Shown: positions 44,387-53,509, counted from the stretch's first letter. The stretch: 64,000 bases of DNA from Streptomyces cupreus (GCF_014257025.1 NZ_JACMSF010000028.1:41259-105258); one strand, 5' to 3'. Notes: a model not told the origin generated them from the letters alone. Numbers and translations: made by a program.

Positions 44387-44431
44387 CTACTCCCCGCATG
44401 GCGGACTCGCATCCGCCCCTGCGGGGAGTAG
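44387..44431 (-). terminator. Hairpin overlapping the stop codon of the STAND gene
   Basis: CTACTCCCCGCA (44387-44398) and TGCGGGGAGTAG (44420-44431) are perfect 12-base inverted repeats with a 21-base centre that itself contains GGCGGA/TCCGCC. The 44387 arm includes the stop codon, so the last codons of the protein are written inside the stem. It probably terminates the transcript. Confidence 0.65.
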
Positions 44432-47400
44432 TTGCTTTTCGGCTTTGGTGAAGTCGCGTCCGGCCGCGGTGCACAGGGTGCGGAACCAGGTGTCGGGGTT
44501 AAGGGAGATGCTCAGGCGCCCTGTTGCAGTGAGCCAGGCGAGTTCTTTCCCAGGTTGCTGCCAGGCTGTCCCCACCTTTTCCGGTACGGAAACGGATGCG
44601 AGAAGATGGCCGGTCTTGATGCTGAAGATGTCCAGGTCAGCTGATTCTTCTGGGCCGTTGCCCGCCGCGGAGAAGAGCAGCGTATCGTCTGGGCCGAATC
44701 CGATAATCTCCTCGTCGAACGTGCTGCGGATTCTCACGTCCCCCGCGCGTGGCCGGTCTACCTTCCATATTTTCACGCCATCATCTGTCACAACAGCGAG
44801 GCGTTCTCCGCCCGAGTCGAAGACCATGAGATAAAAGGGCATTCCATACTCTTCATAGTCGTTTGATACAGCTGATACGGAGCCCACGCTCCAATGCTCT
44901 TCAACCTTCCTGGTGCGGGTGTCCCAGAGTTGGACTCGGTTGTTGGCCGTGAGGATTGCGATCTGCCCTTTGTGTCCAGGACGCGGGGCTGCGTCAAGGC
45001 ACTTCGCTGCTTCGGTGCGGTCGCCGCCGTCGGCGCAGATGCCCTGGCTCTCGGTGTGCGCTGTACCGCTGGCCGCGTCGAATCGCAGCAGGGACTGCTC
45101 GGTCAGGACCATGGTTTGATCACCATCGAGGGCGACGACATCTACGATGGGCGTCTGACCGCTGCTCCATTGTGCGGTCAACCGCAGGTCCGGCAGTGAG
45201 TACGTCAGCAGCCGGGACCCATGCCAGACGACCAGGTAGCGACTGTTGGCTGTGAACGTCACCCGCACCGGGGTGTACTCTGGAAAGCCTTTCGGCTGGA
45301 TTTGGTGGATTTTTTCCTCGCCGCGCACGGTCACCATCAATGGAGTATCGCCACCCACTCCTGCGCGGTAGTGACCGTCCGGGCTCTGCACCACCTGCTC
45401 ACCGCTGATGCTCCCGTTCGGGGTGGGATCGAGTGCGGTGTCTTCGACTCGTCGGGCCTGCAGCACCCACCTGTCCAAGCCGATGAAGGATGTGGCCTTG
45501 ACGACGTCGGCTGACTGCCGGACAACCAATAGTGAGACGGTGCCAACAGGAAGGACGGTGCCAACAGGCGGAGTCGAGAGGTGATATCGCTTCCCGTCGC
45601 GGATATCGATGAGGTTCATCGTCCCTGCGGATCCATGCTCCATCAGGTAATGGCCGCTGACATCAACATCCGGAGGGAAATCCTCGGAATTGATCCGTAT
45701 CCGTGCACCGTTTCCTGTTCCACCCGGGATGGGGGTGACTCGAGCCCATCGACCCCCTTTCTCAGGTACCACAACTGTGCCGCCTCGGCTTGTGATCCCT
45801 AATGTTCGGGGGAACGACTGGACGATGTCCCCCGAGTCCAGTCGACTGACCCCCACAGCGATGCCTGTGTCGCCCAAGCCGCTTTGAACGACCAGCGACT
45901 TACCGTCATCGCTGAGAGCAGCCCTTGACACGTAATCCCAGTCGGGAACCGCAGACCGATCCACGAAGACCGCCTGCGCCCGGGCGACGTCCCAGACATG
46001 AGCTTGGGTATCACGTCCCCGGTAGGTGCCGTCGACGGCGTCTTTGTCTTGTGTGCCGCTGAGGTGAAGCAGCCGCCGCCCATCCGCACTGAAGTCGAAA
46101 GCAACGGTGTTAAGTTCGCTGCCTGCTCGCGCGGTGGACTGCGGCATGACGCGACCGGGTTTCTTCGCCTTCACGTCCCAGACCATCACCCGCCCGTCCG
46201 CGCAGGAGGCGGCGAGGTATCGTCCGTCGTCGCTCAGCGCGACGGCGACGGCATCGTCCGGAGCATTCGGAACCCGCCAGGAACGGGGGGCATGGCCGAG
46301 CAAACCAGTCCTGACAGTGATCCGCTCCGTCCGCTCCGACGGGTTTCCTTCCCGCGTCACGACCGTTTTTCCGTCAGGTGTGGCATCGAGCCGGCTAACC
46401 GGGCCGGACAACAGCGCCGGATGCACGCGCACCGCATCGCGCGCGGCCAGGTATTGGCGCAGCAGTGCCTGATATGCCTCGGGTGTGTGACCGTTACGCC
46501 AGGCGGCCAAGGCGAGTTGGATTGCCGTACCCGGCTCTGAGTCCGCCCGTGCCTCGGATTCCTCGCCGAGAGTCGCAGATGCCTGGATGCGCAACTCGTC
46601 TTGAAGCCTTGCGTTGTTGGTCAATGCGTACACGGTCAAAAGCCCGGCCACCAAGGCCAGAGCAGCAATGACTCCTGTCACGGCACGCCAGCGCCGGACA
46701 CCGCGCTGCCGGTGGTGGCGGCTCAGCTCGATGTAGCGCCGCTCGTCCGCACTGATGTCGGCGGGACGCTTCGCCAGCCATTCCAGGGCCCGTTCCAGCA
46801 GCACGCCGCGCAGCAGGCTTCCGACATCCCGACAGTTCGCCTGCCATACGGCCGCGCTGCCGCGGATCTGCTCCTGCCAGGTGCGGAACTCCCGGGATTC
46901 CTCCAGCCATCCGCGCAGCCGCGGCCACTGGCTGATCAGTGCTTCATGGGCCAGATCCACCAGTTGCTCGTCCACCGGTCCGCGGTTGAGCACCACCAGC
47001 CGGGTGCGGGCCAGTGATCGGGCCACCGACTGCACGTCCGGGTCGAGGGCGTCGAGATCCGCGGGTCTGCGGGCGAAGCGACCGGCGCCGTCCGGGCGGG
47101 CGAGTTGGGCGAAGAGACGTTGGGGCGCCACTTCGCCCAACTCGGCGATGACCGGCCGCACGATGTCCTCCGCATAGGCGGACAGGGCACCGCCGACACC
47201 GCCGAGGGCGTCGTAGACGTCATGGGTCAGCAGGGAGGCTTGGTGCTCCTCCCACAGCCTGGTCAGGACAAACTCCACCAGCGGCAGATAGCCGGGCTCC
47301 GAGCCGGCGTCATCGACGATGCGCTCGGGCAGGCCCGGTTCGAAGGCGAGTCCGGGGACGCGGGCGGTCGGCGCAGTGACGGCGCGCAGCAGAGCCTCTC

Positions 47401-48667
47401 GCCCAGGCGGGGCAAGGAACTGCACGCCCTCGCCGAGCAACCGGTCCGTGGCCGGTTCCAGGAGTCCGTCCAGGGAGCCGGGGCGCAGGGTGGCTACGAT
47501 GCGGTGCCTTCTGGGGTCGGTGAGGCGCGCTGCCCCGCCCATGGCGATGACCAGGCTGAGGAGTCTGCGGGCTTCGGCGGGGTCGGCGCTGGCCACCTCT
47601 TCCAGCTGGTCGAGGAAGAGTACGTTGCCTGCGGGACCGCCGCGCTCCAGTAGTTCCTCTCCCAGGAGAGCGGCGACCTCGCAGTCTGCGTCCCCGCCCC
47701 CCTCGCTGAGCCGGGCGGCCAACTGTTCCAGCCGGGGACTGTGCTCGGCGGTCGTGTCCAGGCTGCTGAGCAAGGCATGGGCGAGTGCGCTGATAGGGCG
47801 CGCGCCCTGCACCGGCCGGAAGGTGATGACCGTGAAGCCCTTGTGCCGTAACGCCGGGATGACCCCTGCCCGCACCAGAGAGGACTTGCCGCTGCCGGAT
47901 GGTCCGACGACCGCCACGACGGGGTGCTGGAGCACGGCATCCGCCACCCGCCCCGTCTCCTCCTCCCGGCCGTAGAAGAATTCCTCGTCCTCCTCGCGGA
48001 ACGGCTCGAGACCGCGGTAGGGACACCTGCGCAGACCAGGCTGCATGTCGAGCAATGCAGCCGACGGAATGAGATACGCGGTGGAGGTCGGTGATCCCCG
48101 CTCGACCGCGACCGTCATCCCGATGACGCCGCCCAGCTCCGCATCCCACACGGGCGATCCGCTGTAGCCGCGACCGATACGGGGGCGTGAGCCGTCTTCG
48201 TCCATGGCCACCCACCCCGCCCCGACCGCGGCGCGCAGCCGCCCCGTGGCCCACACTCCCTGATCGCCGCCGCGCGGGAAGCCGAGCACCCGGAAACGGT
48301 GATCCCACACATCGTCCGCGCTGACCAGCGGAACGGATTGACCGGGTCCGGGCAGTTCTTCAGGGAGTCTGAGGAGGGCGATATCGCCGCTGTCGTCATT
48401 CCCCACCATCTGCCAGGCGGCGACATGAGTCTCGTACCGTGGAATCGGCCGAACACCGTCGGCGAGGAGGGGGAAGTCCAGGAGCACCCGGCCGCTCGGA
48501 GGCTTCGCCTCGGTCTCGGCCCCGGACACGCCCAATGCCTGCGCGACGACGTGAGCGCAGGTGCACACCGTGTCCGGAGCGATCAGGAAGCCGACCCCGA
48601 CCACGTCCCCGGCCGCGTTGCGCAGCCGGGCCACGGCCGGCCCGAGGCGCTGGACCATGTCGGTCAT
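44387..48667 (-). CDS. Trypsin-like protease / STAND NTPase / WD40-like membrane protein
   Basis: The 1,426-residue protein begins with a trypsin-like domain (1-205) with the triad His39 (CTCAHVV), Asp95 (SGDIALLRL) and Ser169 (GYSGSPVW). A STAND NTPase follows with Walker A GPSGSGKSS (255-263) and Walker B VLFLDQLEEV (349-358), then a helical arm and LVDLAHEALISQWPRLRGWL. One transmembrane helix (about 662-682) precedes a C-terminal beta-propeller (about 740-1400, e.g. DDAVAVALSDDGRYLAASC) that probably senses the trigger. Such proteins are predicted to be defence or self-destruction systems in which the NTPase is activated and the protease is the effector. Its 4-base ATGA overlap with the upstream Trypco1 gene indicates coupled translation. 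Confidence 0.9.
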   Translation of the reverse strand: MTDMVQRLGPAVARLRNAAGDVVGVGFLIAPDTVCTCAHVVAQALGVSGAETEAKPPSGRVLLDFPLLADGVRPIPRYETHVAAWQMVGNDDSGDIALLRLPEELPGPGQSVPLVSADDVWDHRFRVLGFPRGGDQGVWATGRLRAAVGAGWVAMDEDGSRPRIGRGYSGSPVWDAELGGVIGMTVAVERGSPTSTAYLIPSAALLDMQPGLRRCPYRGLEPFREEDEEFFYGREEETGRVADAVLQHPVVAVVGPSGSGKSSLVRAGVIPALRHKGFTVITFRPVQGARPISALAHALLSSLDTTAEHSPRLEQLAARLSEGGGDADCEVAALLGEELLERGGPAGNVLFLDQLEEVASADPAEARRLLSLVIAMGGAARLTDPRRHRIVATLRPGSLDGLLEPATDRLLGEGVQFLAPPGREALLRAVTAPTARVPGLAFEPGLPERIVDDAGSEPGYLPLVEFVLTRLWEEHQASLLTHDVYDALGGVGGALSAYAEDIVRPVIAELGEVAPQRLFAQLARPDGAGRFARRPADLDALDPDVQSVARSLARTRLVVLNRGPVDEQLVDLAHEALISQWPRLRGWLEESREFRTWQEQIRGSAAVWQANCRDVGSLLRGVLLERALEWLAKRPADISADERRYIELSRHHRQRGVRRWRAVTGVIAALALVAGLLTVYALTNNARLQDELRIQASATLGEESEARADSEPGTAIQLALAAWRNGHTPEAYQALLRQYLAARDAVRVHPALLSGPVSRLDATPDGKTVVTREGNPSERTERITVRTGLLGHAPRSWRVPNAPDDAVAVALSDDGRYLAASCADGRVMVWDVKAKKPGRVMPQSTARAGSELNTVAFDFSADGRRLLHLSGTQDKDAVDGTYRGRDTQAHVWDVARAQAVFVDRSAVPDWDYVSRAALSDDGKSLVVQSGLGDTGIAVGVSRLDSGDIVQSFPRTLGITSRGGTVVVPEKGGRWARVTPIPGGTGNGARIRINSEDFPPDVDVSGHYLMEHGSAGTMNLIDIRDGKRYHLSTPPVGTVLPVGTVSLLVVRQSADVVKATSFIGLDRWVLQARRVEDTALDPTPNGSISGEQVVQSPDGHYRAGVGGDTPLMVTVRGEEKIHQIQPKGFPEYTPVRVTFTANSRYLVVWHGSRLLTYSLPDLRLTAQWSSGQTPIVDVVALDGDQTMVLTEQSLLRFDAASGTAHTESQGICADGGDRTEAAKCLDAAPRPGHKGQIAILTANNRVQLWDTRTRKVEEHWSVGSVSAVSNDYEEYGMPFYLMVFDSGGERLAVVTDDGVKIWKVDRPRAGDVRIRSTFDEEIIGFGPDDTLLFSAAGNGPEESADLDIFSIKTGHLLASVSVPEKVGTAWQQPGKELAWLTATGRLSISLNPDTWFRTLCTAAGRDFTKAEKQLLPAGADASPPCGE

Positions 48668-49017
48668 GAGGCTGTGGGCCCGGAAGCGAGGTCATTGGTG
48701 TGATTGGCCCACCGCACACTCACCGTGAAGTTGGCCTCGGTCGCGGCACGGGCGACGACGACCCCGGCTTCCGCCGTGAGTTTGATCCCGAACTCGACCG
48801 TCACCTCGTCCGGCGCGTGCGCCAGCCCTCGCGTGGTGGCGAATACGGCTTCCAGGGCCGGGCGCATCCGGGTGAGAGCCTGCTGGAGGGTATCGGCGCT
48901 GCTTCGCACAGCGTCGGCGGCCCGGCCAACCCTGTCGACTCCGCCTGGTTCTTCTCCGGAGACCTCAAGCAGCAGCACGCTGCCGTCGTCGAGCGGTAAC
49001 TCTCCAATGTACGGCAC
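48664..49017 (-). CDS. Trypco1 (trypsin-co-occurring domain) protein
   Basis: The GTG at 49017, 7 bases after GGGAGG, starts VPYIGELPLDDGSVLLLEVS. The rest (QQALTRMRPALEAVFATTRG, PDEVTVEFGIKLTAEAGVVV, ARAATEANFTVSVRW) is the CU044_2847/Trypco1 domain, a small alpha/beta fold found almost only next to trypsin-like conflict proteins. The protein has 117 residues. The family is predicted to be a substrate, inhibitor or partner of the neighbouring protease, but no experiment is known to me. The stop overlaps the STAND start, so the two genes form one unit. The longer frame upstream lacks similarity. Confidence 0.85.
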   Translation of the reverse strand: MPYIGELPLDDGSVLLLEVSGEEPGGVDRVGRAADAVRSSADTLQQALTRMRPALEAVFATTRGLAHAPDEVTVEFGIKLTAEAGVVVARAATEANFTVSVRWANHTNDLASGPTAS

Positions 49018-49299
49018 GTACAAGCCTCCCTGCGCACGCGTCGGCCGCGGCGCCTTTCCTCTCCGGGGGGTGTGGTGGCAGATCCTAGCCACGGACCGCA
49101 TCCGGGTGTGGTCGGCGACGGACTCATCCCTGCACCCGCCGCACGCAGCTAGACCCACGCCTGTTTGCCATGAGCCAGACAGGCTAGGCGGTGAGACTGC
49201 AGGTGGCGCGGGGGATGATCCTGTGTCCCGCCCCCGAGGGGGCTCTGGGAAGTTCGTACGAGCCGGTCAAATGAGCCCCTTCAGACATCACCCGATCGG
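49018..49299. other. Upstream region of the conflict pair
   Basis: About 280 bases separate the Trypco1 start from the inner IS end. No gene is supported here. The promoter of the Trypco1 / trypsin-STAND unit must lie in it, but I could not identify boxes with confidence. Confidence 0.4.
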
Positions 49300-49370
49300 G
49301 TCTCGACTTTGCGGAGGAGCGCGATCTTGGGGAGGGGTTGCGGCTGCTCTGCCGGGTGGTTCGCGTTGAG
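49300..49370. repeat. IS end, inverted copy of 44,203-44,275
   Basis: This 71-base stretch precedes the right-hand transposase copy (start at about 49406) and is the inverse of 44203-44275. Sequence shared by both includes GCGGAGGAGCGCGATCTTGG. Here the transposase continues directly to the right, so it marks the 5' end of the element. Confidence 0.75.
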
Positions 49371-49405
49371 CTTAGGGCGCCCGGGGCGAATGTGAAGAAC
49401 CATCA

Positions 49406-50288
49406 GCGGTGCTGAACAACCGCCTCGAGACGTTCTGCCACCTGGCGGCCGGGATGGCCGCCCAGACCGGCCGGCAGACGGTCACCGGGATGCTGACCGG
49501 GCGGGACTGGCGCGGTGGTGGCCGCATGGCAGGGCGCATGCCTTCTTCTCCCGGGCCTCCCGGGCCTCCTGGGGCCCCGGTCAGCTCGGCCTGCGCCTGG
49601 CCAGGACCGTCGTCGAGGCCCTGCTGCCGGCCAACGCGGCGATCCTGGTCGTCGTCGACGACACCCTGCTGCACCGCGCCGGCAAGAAGGTCTTCGGGGC
49701 ACTGTGGGCCCACGACGGATCCGGGCGGGGCAAGGACAAGCTCGGGTTCGGCAACACCTGGGTGATCGCCGCCGTCGTGGTCCGCCTGCCGTTTTTACCA
49801 AGCCGGTCACACTGCGGTGGCCGCCCGCCTGTGGCGCGGCAGGGCCACCGTTTCCCGCACCGATCCGGCCCTTGAGATGGTCCACGACCGGGCCGCGCTC
49901 TTCCGGTGCCGCACCACGTCACCGGCGATGCCGCCTACCACTCCGGCAAGGTCGCCGGCCTGCCCGGATCTGTCACCTTCACCACCCGGCTGCCACGCAA
50001 CGCCGCCCTGTTCGGGCCGACCCCGCCTCGGACCAACAAGCGCGGTCGGCCCCGCAAGAGGGGCACCGCACTCGGCCCGCTCACCGCCCTCGCCAAGGCG
50101 GCAACCTGGCGTCTGACGGTCGTGGAGCGCTACGGGCGCACGGAGTTCGCGTGGATCACCGAACTGGAGTGCCTGTGGTACGGCGCTTTCAAGGACCTCC
50201 CGGTCCGCCTCGTCCTGGTCCGCGATCTGGACTCGCCCAACCCGTACGACCTCGCACTGGTCAGCACCGACCTGCGAAGCGGGTCGTG
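49406..50288 (+). pseudogene. Frameshifted DDE-type IS transposase (right copy)
   Basis: Frame one gives NNRLETFCHLAAGMAAQTGR and QTVTGMLTGRDW. Another frame gives AFFSRASWAPGQLGLRLART, ILVVVDDTLLHRAGKKVFGA and GFGNTWVIAAVVVRLPF. A third gives HVTGDAAYHSGKVAGLPGS, FTTRLPRNAALFGPTPPRT and EFAWITELECLWYGAFKDLP, ending near 50288. The order matches a DDE-superfamily transposase with frameshifts around 49520 and 49800. The C-terminal part with the last catalytic residue is cut off. It is the inverted partner of 43920-44275. Confidence 0.8.
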
Positions 50289-50557
50289 ATCGACCTGTCC
50301 GCCGGCGCGACGACTACCCGAAGCCACCGGGCGAGCCCGTTCACCGTCACCTTTACGCCCAGGGTCCGCCCTCTCCAGCCCTCAGCCCGAACCCCATCGA
50401 CGGTCTGGCAGCCAAACTCCGCCGCGGCCCGCACGAACACCTCCTGGAGGAGCTGGAGATCAGCTTCAGAGGGCTCCCACATCGGCTGACCCCGCAACTG
50501 GCCGAGTTGGAGCTGCTCACCGGGCACCCTGTGCGCAGCGAGTACAAGAGCTCGCAC

Positions 50558-51415
50558 TCAGTCAGCGTGTCGGGTCGGCTCTGCTCCGGTCTGGACAAGA
50601 AAGTCAGTCAGCACGTCGGCAAGCCGTTCGGGCTGGTCCTCAGGGATGAGGGTGGACGAGGCAGCGATCTCGATGAGCCGGCCCTGCGGGTACAACTCGG
50701 CCAGGCGGGGGCCGTGCTCACGCGGCATCAGTCTGTCCTCGGTCGCCCAGACGACCAGTACCGGGCGGTCGAATTCACGCAGTCGCTCGCTCCAGGCGAG
50801 CAGTGTCTCGCGGTCGGGTGCACCGGCGGCGAACTTGGCGAGGTCCTTGCGAATGGCCCTACTGAGGGTGGCGGGAGCGAACCAGTCGTCCATGATCTCG
50901 TCGGGGATCCCGCGCAGGCTCATCCCACCGTATCCGGCCCGGTTGTGGCGGAACGCGGGGATGCCCATGAGTCGGGTCAGGAGCCAGACGCCGCCGGGGA
51001 CCCTGCATACCTGGGCCATCGCCTTGGCGGGTCCGGGGGGAAAGTTGTCGAAGGCCTCGCAGGCCACCAGCACCAGGCGCGCGAGCCGCTGGGCCCGACC
51101 TTCCGACACCAGGAACTGGCCCCCGCCCCAGTCGTTGAGGACGAGGGTCACCTGGTCCAGGCCGAGCCGTTCGATGAACTCACCCAGGAGCCGGGCGACA
51201 CCGCGCTGGGACAGGTCGGCATCCGGGTTCATCGGCTGGCGGTGACCGCCGAGGGGCAGCGTAGGCAGGACACAGCGGTATCCGTCCAGCAGCGGGACCA
51301 CCTTGCGCCACTGGGTCTCGTTCATCGGCATACCGTGGCCGAACACCAGCACTGGCCCTTCACCGCCGGTGTCCTGGTAGTCAACCGGTCCGGACGACAG
51401 CTCGATCCTCGGCAT
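50558..51415 (-). CDS. Alpha/beta-hydrolase
   Basis: This 285-residue protein has the fold markers FGHGMPMNETQWRKVVPLL, LGGHRQPMNPDADLSQRGVA and the nucleophile elbow LVLNDWGGGQFLV, where Asp replaces Ser, as in epoxide hydrolases and haloalkane dehalogenases. The acidic strand VLVVWATEDRLMPREHG is present. At the usual catalytic histidine position the sequence is STLIPEDQPERLADVL, with no histidine, as I recall also for a few actinobacterial relatives. The ATG at 51415 follows GGGGG. A TetR gene is divergent, with a 20-base dyad between them, so the hydrolase is probably its target. The substrate is unknown. Confidence 0.85.
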   Translation of the reverse strand: MPRIELSSGPVDYQDTGGEGPVLVFGHGMPMNETQWRKVVPLLDGYRCVLPTLPLGGHRQPMNPDADLSQRGVARLLGEFIERLGLDQVTLVLNDWGGGQFLVSEGRAQRLARLVLVACEAFDNFPPGPAKAMAQVCRVPGGVWLLTRLMGIPAFRHNRAGYGGMSLRGIPDEIMDDWFAPATLSRAIRKDLAKFAAGAPDRETLLAWSERLREFDRPVLVVWATEDRLMPREHGPRLAELYPQGRLIEIAASSTLIPEDQPERLADVLTDFLVQTGAEPTRHAD

Positions 51416-51431
51416 CAAACCCCCATTTGAT

Positions 51432-51451
51432 AGATTGTTCTACTGTAATCT
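51432..51451. promoter_or_regulatory. Candidate TetR operator between the hydrolase and TetR genes
   Basis: AGATTGTTCTACTGTAATCT is a 20-base dyad with perfect AGATT/AATCT arms and a 10-base centre. It sits between the divergent starts at 51415 and 51476, covering the likely promoters of both. Confidence 0.6.
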
Positions 51452-51475
51452 TGGAGGCCTGAAGAGTTGAGGGCA

Positions 51476-52066
51476 ATGGGACAATCGGACACGCGAGCCA
51501 GGATCCAGGGTGCTGCCACGATGCTCTTCCGTCGCCACGGCTACTCAGCGACCGGCCTCAAGCGGGTCGCGACAGAGGCAGAAGCGCCGTTCGGCTCGAT
51601 CTATCACTTCTTCCCCGGTGGCAAGCAGCAACTGGCCGAGGACATGATCCGCACGTCCGGACCCGAGTACGGCCGAATGGTGTTGGCTGTGCTGGACAGT
51701 GTGCCGGACCCTACCGAATCCCTCGTGCACGCCTTCGAGGCAGCCGCGGACGACCTTGCCGCGGCCGACTACGCCGACGCATGCCCGATCGGGACGGTGG
51801 CATTGGAGGTTGCCAGCAGCAATGAGGTGCTGAGGGCCGCGACGGCAGAGGTCTTCGAGGAGTGGGTCGACAACGCGGCGCAGTGGTTCGGCCGTTGGGT
51901 GGTCGACCCAACGGCGGCGCGATCACTCGCCTACTCGATGATCATGATGCTTGAGGGGGCGTTCATGCTCAGCCGGGCTGCTCGTGATCCGGAACCGCTG
52001 CGGGTGGCCGGCCGATCGATGGCCGAGTTGCTGCGCACAACTGTCGCGCAGGCACAGCAGCGGTGA
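51476..52066 (+). CDS. TetR-family regulator (LmrA/YxaF-like)
   Basis: This 196-residue protein has a helix-turn-helix (RIQGAATMLFRRHGYSATGL, KRVATEAEAPFGSIYHFFPG) and a C-terminal domain with CPIGTVALEVASSNEVLRAA, typical of the LmrA/YxaF-like TetR group. The ATG at 51476 follows GAGGG; the frame extends three codons to a TTG at 51467. It is divergent from the alpha/beta-hydrolase gene over a shared 60-base region with an AGATT...AATCT dyad. Its stop codon lies in the first arm of a terminator hairpin. Confidence 0.9.
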   Translation: MGQSDTRARIQGAATMLFRRHGYSATGLKRVATEAEAPFGSIYHFFPGGKQQLAEDMIRTSGPEYGRMVLAVLDSVPDPTESLVHAFEAAADDLAAADYADACPIGTVALEVASSNEVLRAATAEVFEEWVDNAAQWFGRWVVDPTAARSLAYSMIMMLEGAFMLSRAARDPEPLRVAGRSMAELLRTTVAQAQQR

Positions 52067-52087
52067 CGGCAGGGTGCCCGTCACCGC
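52060..52087 (+). terminator. Stem-loop terminator of the TetR gene
   Basis: GCGGTGACGG (52060-52069) and CCGTCACCGC (52078-52087) form a perfect 10-base-pair stem with an 8-base loop. It starts inside the last codons of the TetR gene. Confidence 0.65.
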
Positions 52088-52415
52088 CGTCCGCCATACG
52101 CTGCCGCCCTGGAGACCATCGCCGCGCTTGAGCCACTCGCCGATGCCGGCGACAAACGCTACGTCACACCTGGCGTGACACTCACCGAGTGTGAGGAGTT
52201 GCCGCAGACGGTGTTACCGCAGCTGCCGCGCCAGCGCCGCGGCCCATGCCCGTTTCGGCAGCTTCGCAGGGGTCTCCGGCGCGCTCTGCTCCACCTCGGG
52301 ACCCAACCCGGCCGCCTCCCCCCACTACACCCCCGTCCCGGCTGGGTACCCGGAAACGGCATGGCTGCTTTCGCCACCGTGCTGCCTTGTGGCAGGGACA
52401 TTCGAGGAGCGGAAC
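52088..52415. other. Spacer before the epimerase gene
   Basis: One forward frame (about 52090-52250) has a coding-like stretch, ALETIAALEPLADAGDKRYV, but no start codon with a ribosome binding site and no family match. It may be a fragment. The epimerase ribosome binding site GAGGAG is at about 52405. Nothing else is seen. Confidence 0.35.
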
Positions 52416-53444
52416 ATGAGCGTCGAGCGTGGCAAGAGGATCGTGGTCACAGGAGCCACCGGGAATGTGGGAACGAGCGTCGTCCGGGCCTTGAGCGAGT
52501 CGGGCGAGGTGTCGTCCGTGGTGGGTCTGGCACGTCGTGTGCCCGCGTGGTCGCCGGACAAGACCGAGTGGGTGCGGGTGGACGTGTCGAGCGATGAAGG
52601 GCGGCTCGCAGAGATCTTCAGCGGCGCCGATGCCGTCGTACATCTGGCCTGGCGCATGCAGCCGACGCGCGATCAGGTGGCCACGTGGCGGACCAACGTC
52701 CTGGGCAGTGTCTCGGTCTTCCAGGCGGTCACCGAGGCGAACGTGCCCGTTCTGGTGTATGCGTCGTCGGTCGGCGCGTATGCGCCGGGTCCCAAGGACA
52801 GGGCCGTGGACGAGACATGGCCTACTCACGGGTGGCCGACGGCGGCGTACTGCCGGGAGAAGGCGTATGTCGAGCGGGTACTGGACGGCTTCGAACAGAG
52901 CAACCCGGGCGTACGGGTGATCCGTATGAGGCCCGCGTTCATGTTCAAGCGGGAGGCTGCGAGCGAGCAGCGGCGTATCTTCGGCGGGCACTACCTGCCG
53001 GGGCCTCTCGCCCGTCCCCATCTGCTGCCGTTCGTGCCGGACGTCCCCGGCCTGAGGTTCCAGGCACTGCACACCGACGATGCCGCGCGCGCGATCCGGA
53101 TCGCGCTGACCTCCGAAGCACGCGGGGCTTTCAACCTGGCGGCCGAACCGCCTCTCGATGCCGAGGTCCTCGGCGAGCTGTTCCATGCGCGGGCCGTTCG
53201 CCTGCCGGCGACCGCAGCGCGCTCCGGGCTGTCCGCGGCGTGGGCCCTACGGCTGGCAGCCGTGCCTCCGCAGTTGTTCGATGCCGTGGTCAGAATCCCG
53301 TTGATGGACTGCACCCGTGCCCGCGTCGAGCTCGGCTGGGTACCGGAGCACACCGCGACCGAGGCTCTGAAGGAGATGCTGCGCGGTGTCCGGGAAGGCT
53401 CGGGAATGGATACGCCGCCATTGGTCGGGCACAAGGCGAGCTGA
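52416..53444 (+). CDS. NAD-dependent epimerase/dehydratase (extended SDR)
   Basis: This 342-residue protein starts MSVERGKRIVVTGATGNVGT (NAD motif GATGNVG) and has DAVVHLAWRMQPTRDQV, PVLVYASSVGAYAPGPKD and WPTAAYCREKAYVERVLDG with the SDR Tyr/Lys pair (YCREK). The last third (RIALTSEARGAFNLAAEPP, RVELGWVPEHTATEALKEM) completes an extended SDR fold. Members act on nucleotide sugars or aldehydes; the substrate is not apparent. The ATG at 52416 follows GAGGAG, and the upstream open frame has no similarity. A CBS-domain gene follows 65 bases later. Confidence 0.85.
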   Translation: MSVERGKRIVVTGATGNVGTSVVRALSESGEVSSVVGLARRVPAWSPDKTEWVRVDVSSDEGRLAEIFSGADAVVHLAWRMQPTRDQVATWRTNVLGSVSVFQAVTEANVPVLVYASSVGAYAPGPKDRAVDETWPTHGWPTAAYCREKAYVERVLDGFEQSNPGVRVIRMRPAFMFKREAASEQRRIFGGHYLPGPLARPHLLPFVPDVPGLRFQALHTDDAARAIRIALTSEARGAFNLAAEPPLDAEVLGELFHARAVRLPATAARSGLSAAWALRLAAVPPQLFDAVVRIPLMDCTRARVELGWVPEHTATEALKEMLRGVREGSGMDTPPLVGHKAS

Positions 53445-53509
53445 AATCCCCCGCGCTGAGGTACCCGAGGGCGGCAGATATCCGTCGCGGAAAGTGAAGG
53501 GAGCTCGTC

